The notes under the pieces were generated by a model. It had not been told where the DNA came from. It was given only the letters and a program-made list of their open reading frames with translations, and ran no database searches. Shown in pieces: positions 7,153-10,445 of a DNA stretch of 10,445 bases. The position numbers and the translations under genes are program-made. How positions within the stretch are numbered: position 1 is the first letter of the stretch; every line of letters begins with the position of its first letter. Origin of the DNA: CAVRZY01 sp963725415. GTDB lineage: Bacteria > Acidobacteriota > Terriglobia > Bryobacterales > Bryobacteraceae. The stretch spans positions 1-10,445 of the forward strand of contig CAVRZY010000085.1 in assembly GCA_963725415.1 (NCBI GenBank), given 5' to 3'.

Positions 7153-7303
7153 GAAGAATTGAGCCAATGAAGAATTGAATCATTGGACCATTGAATCATT
7201 GTGCCACTGTTCGTGGCACCGGAGCGATTGGGGCCGGCTCGTAGCCCGAATCCTAAATGAATCAATGACTCAATGATTCAATTCTTCAGTGATTCACTTC
7301 TTA
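7153..7303. repeat. Inverted pair of 16-bp tandem repeat arrays in the galT upstream region
   Basis: Two arms, each of three degenerate 16-bp units, face each other. On the minus strand the left arm reads AATGATTCAATGGTCC (7200-7185), AATGATTCAATTCTTC (7184-7169) and ATTGGCTCAATTCTTC (7168-7153). On the plus strand the right arm reads AATGAATCAATGACTC (7256-7271), AATGATTCAATTCTTC (7272-7287) and AGTGATTCACTTCTTA (7288-7303). The middle units are identical, and the full arms match at 39 of 48 positions. The left arm ends one base before the galT ATG; the right arm covers the last three codons and stop of the upstream gene. The arms are strongly AT-rich in GC-rich surroundings. The 55-bp spacer begins with a perfect hairpin. 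As RNA the whole would fold into one long stem. Confidence 0.8.
7201..7219. repeat. Perfect short hairpin inside the repeat island
   Basis: GTGCCAC (7201-7207) and GTGGCAC (7213-7219) pair perfectly around the loop TGTTC. It directly abuts the left repeat arm and lies 50 bp upstream of galT. There is no T-tract on either strand, so it is not a standard terminator. It could be an operator for the gal operon or part of the repeat element. Confidence 0.5.
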
Positions 7304-8504
7304 CGTTGCTGCAGCCGGCGAATCTGGGCGGCCTTGCGCTGGAGGTCGGTGCGCATCTCATCCACCTGCCGCTGCAAATCGTCGTTCTGGCGGATGGCTT
7401 CCACGTCTTCGGAAGAGGGTTTAGGTCGAACGGGCTGCCCGAGGAACCGGATGAACTCCTGGGCCGGTCTCGACCCGGGTCGTTCCACCCGGAAGCGGAC
7501 ATCCACCCGGTCCGACTGCCGCAGGTAGGTGACGCTGCCCTCGCGCAGGCGCTCTCCGTCCATCTCCACCGTGACCTTCTCATTGCCGTCCAGAATCTCG
7601 ACGGTGGCGCTGCGTGCTTCCTGGATTGGTTTCGCCGTGCGGTCCCACTCGATGAGCAGTTGCCCGTCGATATCCATCACCCGGAGCGAGAGCGCCTGCT
7701 CGGGCGTGCGAAACCAGTTGGCACGAGCGGCGAAGGCCAGCCCGGCCACTACAAGACACAACGCCAGCAGGAGCCAGATCCATTTCCGCGAGATACGGGG
7801 CTCCACCAGGGCGAAGGAGGGAGGCGGCAGGGGCGGTGCAGTTTCTGCCCCAGATAGCTGGTGCTCCTCGGGGTAAGGCGCCGTCGCTCGGGGCGCGCCG
7901 TTGCCGCCCCGGGAGGGCAGGCCCGGCGCCGGCGATTCCAACACGGGTTGAGGTCCGGCGCGTCGCCGTGGTTTCAGGGTGAATTCACGATAGCTGGACT
8001 CGGCGCGAACCGATCCGTCTGCCTCGCGGAAGAAAAAGCCCGCCCGGCTGGGTCCAAACTGCTCCGGCCGCACCACCAGGGCCACTTGGCCGTATTCCGG
8101 GAAGTAGCGATCGTAGATCTAGATCTTCTTCGGAGAGAAAGATCTCGCTGCGGGTATGCGAGTGGTACCACCCCACCGGTTCCAGGCCGCGCAGCGCGCG
8201 GTCGCGCCTCCCCGAACTCGAGCACGTTTTCCAGAGCGCGCCGGTCTTTCTCGGAGAGCAAGAAAGAAGGCCCGACCGCGTGCTCGCAGGGCGTCGGACG
8301 GAACGCCAGAATGCGCACCGCTTCGCCGTCCCGCACCCCGAACAATACCCCGCCCACTTCCACGCCGCCGCGCCGCAGACGCGAAAGCCCCTCGACAGCC
8401 ACGGCGCAAATCTCCTCCAGCACCGAAGGCAGGTATTCGATCCGGGGTGAATGTCCTTCGATCATCCAGGAACCGAATTGGGTCTCGGCCCGCGCCACAG
8501 ACAT
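7294..8504 (-). pseudogene. JAMM/MPN-domain metallopeptidase with membrane anchor, two frameshifts
   Basis: The three leftward frames join into one protein of about 390-400 residues. The N-terminal JAB1/MPN domain has the JAMM catalytic set: the glutamate in GVEVGGVLFG (about residue 49), then the zinc motif in WYHSHTRSEIFLSEED, which fits HxHx7SxxD exactly. Next come IYDRYFPEYGQVALVVRPEQ and FFFREADGS, a proline-rich linker, one membrane helix (WIWLLLALCLVVAGLAFAA, about 7726-7782) preceded by RISRK, a beta-rich domain, and a 40-residue charged coiled coil ending in RRLQQRKK. The basic residues before the helix suggest a cytoplasmic protease domain and an outer C-terminus. Frameshifts lie near 8195-8215 and 8112-8127 (at GATCTAGATCT). 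JAMM enzymes cut isopeptide or peptide bonds after ubiquitin-like or other partners; the target here is unknown. The start at ATG 8504 is a choice; ATG 8465 and TTG 8576 are alternatives. Confidence 0.82.
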
Positions 8505-8581
8505 AGCTACTTTTTTCCTGTCCTCCCGGCCAAGGATTTCGTTCTCAACTTTAACCCTCAGCACGGCGATGCGCAAGGGCT

Positions 8582-8599
8582 AATAGTCCTGGTACTATT
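8582..8599. promoter_or_regulatory. Palindrome upstream of the JAMM gene, possible operator
   Basis: AATAGT (8582-8587) and ACTATT (8594-8599) pair around CCTGGT, 78 bp upstream of the JAMM start codon at 8504. On the minus strand a poor -35 (TTGGAC) lies just upstream and TATTAG lies in the palindrome with 15-bp spacing, so this could be a regulated promoter. The repressor is unknown. The rest of the 8505-8719 gap shows nothing else recognisable and no terminator for the patatin gene. Confidence 0.35.
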
Positions 8600-8719
8600 G
8601 GTCCAATCAGCGCTCAGCCCCCAAGGTCCCACACGCTGATGGCTGTGCACCTCGTGCCCTACTTCATTCTCGCACACCGGACGCTGTCGGCAGGATTCGG
8701 CAAGGCTATTTCGGAAGCA

Positions 8720-9679
8720 CTAGGCCACCAGCTCCGCGCAAAGCGCCTCCAGCGTCGTGTCGTTCTGCCGGATCATGTCTTCCGCCAGCAGTCTCAAGGC
8801 GCGGAGGTTGGTCTTGCTGGCGTCATCCATGTCGTCGTTTCCGATGTCCAGGCGCGTCTGGAAGCGGTAGTAACGTTCCCGGAGGAGCTGCTTCATCTGG
8901 TAGTCCACGGTTTCACTCACCCCATCGAAGAGGATCTGCATGACCGGCCGGGCCCACTGAATCAAACCCCAATCCTTGGCCTGATCGTAGAAGAAGCTTC
9001 GCGTGAGCTGCCCGGTCCCTAGCGACACCATCAGGCAATCCCCCAGCGAAACGCCGCCGAGCTGGTCGGACAGGACATCCACCAGGGCGCACATGGCTGG
9101 GTTGTTGGCGTACACGCCACCGTCCACCAAGGCGTAGTAATTGTTCCCTTCCAGGGGTTCTTTGAGCGGTTCAAAGTAGGTGGGCGCCGCTGAAGTGGCA
9201 CGGGCCACGTGCGTCATCTCGTAATCGTAGTCCTTGTCCTTCCTGGCCCGCTGGCTGCGGAAGAAGAACGGCCTTCTGCGTTCGATCTCGTAACTGGTAA
9301 TCAGAACCTCAGTGAGCGCCTCCTTCAGCCGGATGGTCCCGAAGTATTCCTGGAGCACTTCTTCGATGCCCTTGGCCGGGTACTTCTCGTCGGCTACATT
9401 ACCCACCGAGCGGATGCGGTGCCAAACCGAACGGCTGAAGATTCTCGGGCCTTGCGCCTCATACAAGCCGACCAGGTCGGAGGCGGAGTATTTGGGCTTA
9501 CCGTCCGGCCCCGGCACGGTCAGCCCGAGCGCCAGGATGCCCCCGGTGGAGGTTCCGGCGATCAGGTGAAACAGCTCTGCAATGGGTCTCTGGGTGCGCT
9601 GCTCGATTTCCGCCAGAACCATGGCCGGAATCACGCCGCGGATGCCACCGCCGTCAATGGAAAGAATCTTTGTGCGCAT
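8720..9679 (-). CDS. Patatin-like phospholipase
   Basis: This 319-residue protein is a patatin-fold lipid acyl hydrolase, expected to release fatty acids from phospholipids with a Ser-Asp dyad. All motifs are present: the oxyanion hole GGGIRG at residues 10-15, the nucleophile elbow GTSTG with Ser44 at 42-46, and the catalytic aspartate in DGGVYANNP (Asp186). It has no signal peptide, so it is probably cytoplasmic. Other blocks such as THVARATSAAPTYFEP and VSLGTGQLTRSFF are common to bacterial patatins with the ILSIDGGGIRG start, a group that includes the CBASS effector CapV. The ATG at 9679 has AGAGGA 4 bases upstream and starts right at the domain; the open frame above it crosses into the divergent gene. 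No nucleotide cyclase is nearby, so a defence role is not supported, and a housekeeping lipase is the default. Confidence 0.92.
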   Translation of the reverse strand: MRTKILSIDGGGIRGVIPAMVLAEIEQRTQRPIAELFHLIAGTSTGGILALGLTVPGPDGKPKYSASDLVGLYEAQGPRIFSRSVWHRIRSVGNVADEKYPAKGIEEVLQEYFGTIRLKEALTEVLITSYEIERRRPFFFRSQRARKDKDYDYEMTHVARATSAAPTYFEPLKEPLEGNNYYALVDGGVYANNPAMCALVDVLSDQLGGVSLGDCLMVSLGTGQLTRSFFYDQAKDWGLIQWARPVMQILFDGVSETVDYQMKQLLRERYYRFQTRLDIGNDDMDDASKTNLRALRLLAEDMIRQNDTTLEALCAELVA

Positions 9680-9702
9680 AAGTCCTCTTGGCCTGATTGT
9701 AG

Positions 9703-9732
9703 TTGAACCGGCACAAACCGTGGCAGTACACT
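9703..9732 (+). promoter_or_regulatory. Candidate promoter for the divergent membrane protein, possibly leaderless
   Basis: TTGAAC (9703-9708) and TACACT (9727-9732) are spaced by 18 bp in the 61-bp gap between the divergent genes. The start codon at 9741 is only 8 bp after the -10 element, so transcription would begin at or next to the ATG. There is no Shine-Dalgarno sequence before that ATG, which fits a leaderless message. Both boxes are imperfect. Confidence 0.35.
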
Positions 9733-9740
9733 CATGGCTC

Positions 9741-10445
9741 ATGGATTCTCGCCCGTCTAAAAACCTGCCGCGCCGCCTGATGTGGTTCATCCTCGCGCTC
9801 CACGGCCTTCTCCTGCTGCTATCGCTGCCGGACTATCGGGTCAGCATCGACTCCGGTTACCACGTTTCTCTGGGGCGCTATTACGCCGAGCACGGGACGG
9901 CGTTCTGGGATCACATCAACTACGGCCCCGGGGGCCGGCCCAACCTGCAAGGGCCGCTGCTCCATTACGGGATCGCGGTGCTGGGCTGGCTGATGGGCGG
10001 CAGCGGGGATGCCTATGTGCTTGCCAACGCCATACTGGCGTTCCTCCAGTGGGTCGCCGCCATGTTCACTGCGGTCTACTTCGCGCGTCGCTACGGCGGC
10101 GACTGGGCGGCGCTGTTCGCCGCAGCCCTGCTGTCCGGCAGCGCCTTCGCCGCAGGTTCTTTCTTTGTCGGCCTTCCCTCGGGATGGACCTTCATCCTGA
10201 CGCCCTGGGCGATTCACTTTTTCCTCCGGGACCGGCTGTCGCTTTCGGCGCTGTTCGCAACGGGGGCGATTTATGTCCATCTCAGCGGTTATGCGACGGC
10301 GCCTTTCGGAATCTTCGTTGCGGCGGTGCTCGCGCGCCGCTGGCGAAACCTGGCTATCGTCGGCGTCGTGACCGCGTTGCTCACCGCCCCCTATACCATC
10401 CACTTCCTTCGCCACCTCGCCTGGTACCGGGGGCAGCACGGGCAT
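9741..10445 (+). CDS. Polytopic membrane protein, GT-C glycosyltransferase-like (partial)
   Basis: An open frame of 235 codons starts at ATG 9741 and runs off the right edge without a stop. The product is strongly hydrophobic: a first helix (about residues 12-30, RLMWFILALHGLLLLLSL) is followed by a loop with VSIDSGYHVSLGRYYAEHGT and GPGGRPNLQGPLLHY, and then by at least five further helices near 72-86, 92-114, 122-143, 148-161 and 168-220. An early acidic residue (Asp37 in DSGYH) in the first external loop and PLLHY before the second helix match the layout of GT-C lipid-linked sugar transferases such as ArnT/PMT-type enzymes, which move a sugar or sugar derivative from a polyprenyl carrier at the membrane. 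I infer the family from this topology, not from a catalytic proof. An upstream in-frame GTG at 9720 is less likely. It diverges from the patatin gene. Confidence 0.7.
   Translation, partial: MDSRPSKNLPRRLMWFILALHGLLLLLSLPDYRVSIDSGYHVSLGRYYAEHGTAFWDHINYGPGGRPNLQGPLLHYGIAVLGWLMGGSGDAYVLANAILAFLQWVAAMFTAVYFARRYGGDWAALFAAALLSGSAFAAGSFFVGLPSGWTFILTPWAIHFFLRDRLSLSALFATGAIYVHLSGYATAPFGIFVAAVLARRWRNLAIVGVVTALLTAPYTIHFLRHLAWYRGQHGH

Noticed and set aside
7201..7219. Hairpin as an intrinsic terminator of the JAMM gene
   Set aside because: The stem is only 7 bp and no T-tract follows on either strand.
8720..9679. Patatin as a CBASS effector (CapV)
   Set aside because: The motifs alone do not separate CapV from ordinary patatins, and there is no CD-NTase, E1/E2 or HORMA/TRIP13 gene in the window.
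9819..10445. A 208-codon leftward open frame at the right edge
   Set aside because: The opposite strand encodes a consistent multi-helix membrane protein; this frame is a charged, low-complexity shadow of it.
1..10445. CRISPR array, tRNA, rRNA or transposase genes
   Set aside because: No regularly spaced direct repeats with unique spacers, no tRNA/rRNA-like stretches and no transposase or integrase motifs were seen by eye on either strand; a tool search could still find a weak one.

Overview
The window is GC-rich bacterial DNA with one long leftward gene block. The gene families (a JAMM-domain membrane protein, an ARA1-like GHMP kinase, a DPIDGTRGLM-type inositol monophosphatase, an SSS symporter) suggest a soil or sediment bacterium, possibly an Acidobacteriota/Solibacter-like lineage. 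That placement is inference from family resemblance only; there is no marker gene.

Layout: (1) 1-1644 is a rightward mosaic of broken genes: a frameshifted, N-terminally truncated ThiH/HydG-like radical SAM gene, an unassigned scrap, the 3' end of a YhcG (DUF1016) nuclease, the first 41 codons of a type I restriction specificity subunit (HsdS), and the last three membrane segments of a sodium:solute symporter. (2) 1655-2375, leftward, is an intact HigB-HigA toxin-antitoxin pair with an ATGA overlap and a perfect inverted repeat just upstream of higB. (3) 2376-2713 has no convincing gene. (4) 2714-7151, leftward, is a tight galactose (Leloir) operon in the order galT, inositol monophosphatase family gene, galK-like GHMP kinase, galE; its members overlap or are separated by 5 bp. 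(5) 7152-7303 is a small AT-rich island made of two inverted arms of 16-bp tandem units around a hairpin. (6) 7294-8504, leftward, is a membrane-anchored JAMM/MPN metallopeptidase gene broken by two small frameshifts. (7) 8505-8719 is non-coding and carries one palindrome. (8) 8720-9679, leftward, is an intact patatin-like phospholipase. (9) From 9741 to the right edge a divergent, rightward polytopic membrane protein resembling GT-C glycosyltransferases begins and runs off the window.

Functionally, the gal genes should convert galactose through galactose-1-phosphate to UDP-sugars and glucose-1-phosphate. The monophosphatase in the operon could remove excess galactose-1-phosphate. The symporter fragment could be the remains of a sugar importer. 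YhcG, HsdS and HigBA look like remnants of a defence island. Four small frameshifts inside otherwise well-conserved domains, next to perfectly intact genes, mean that either local gene decay or sequence/assembly error must be considered, especially for the mosaic at the left end.
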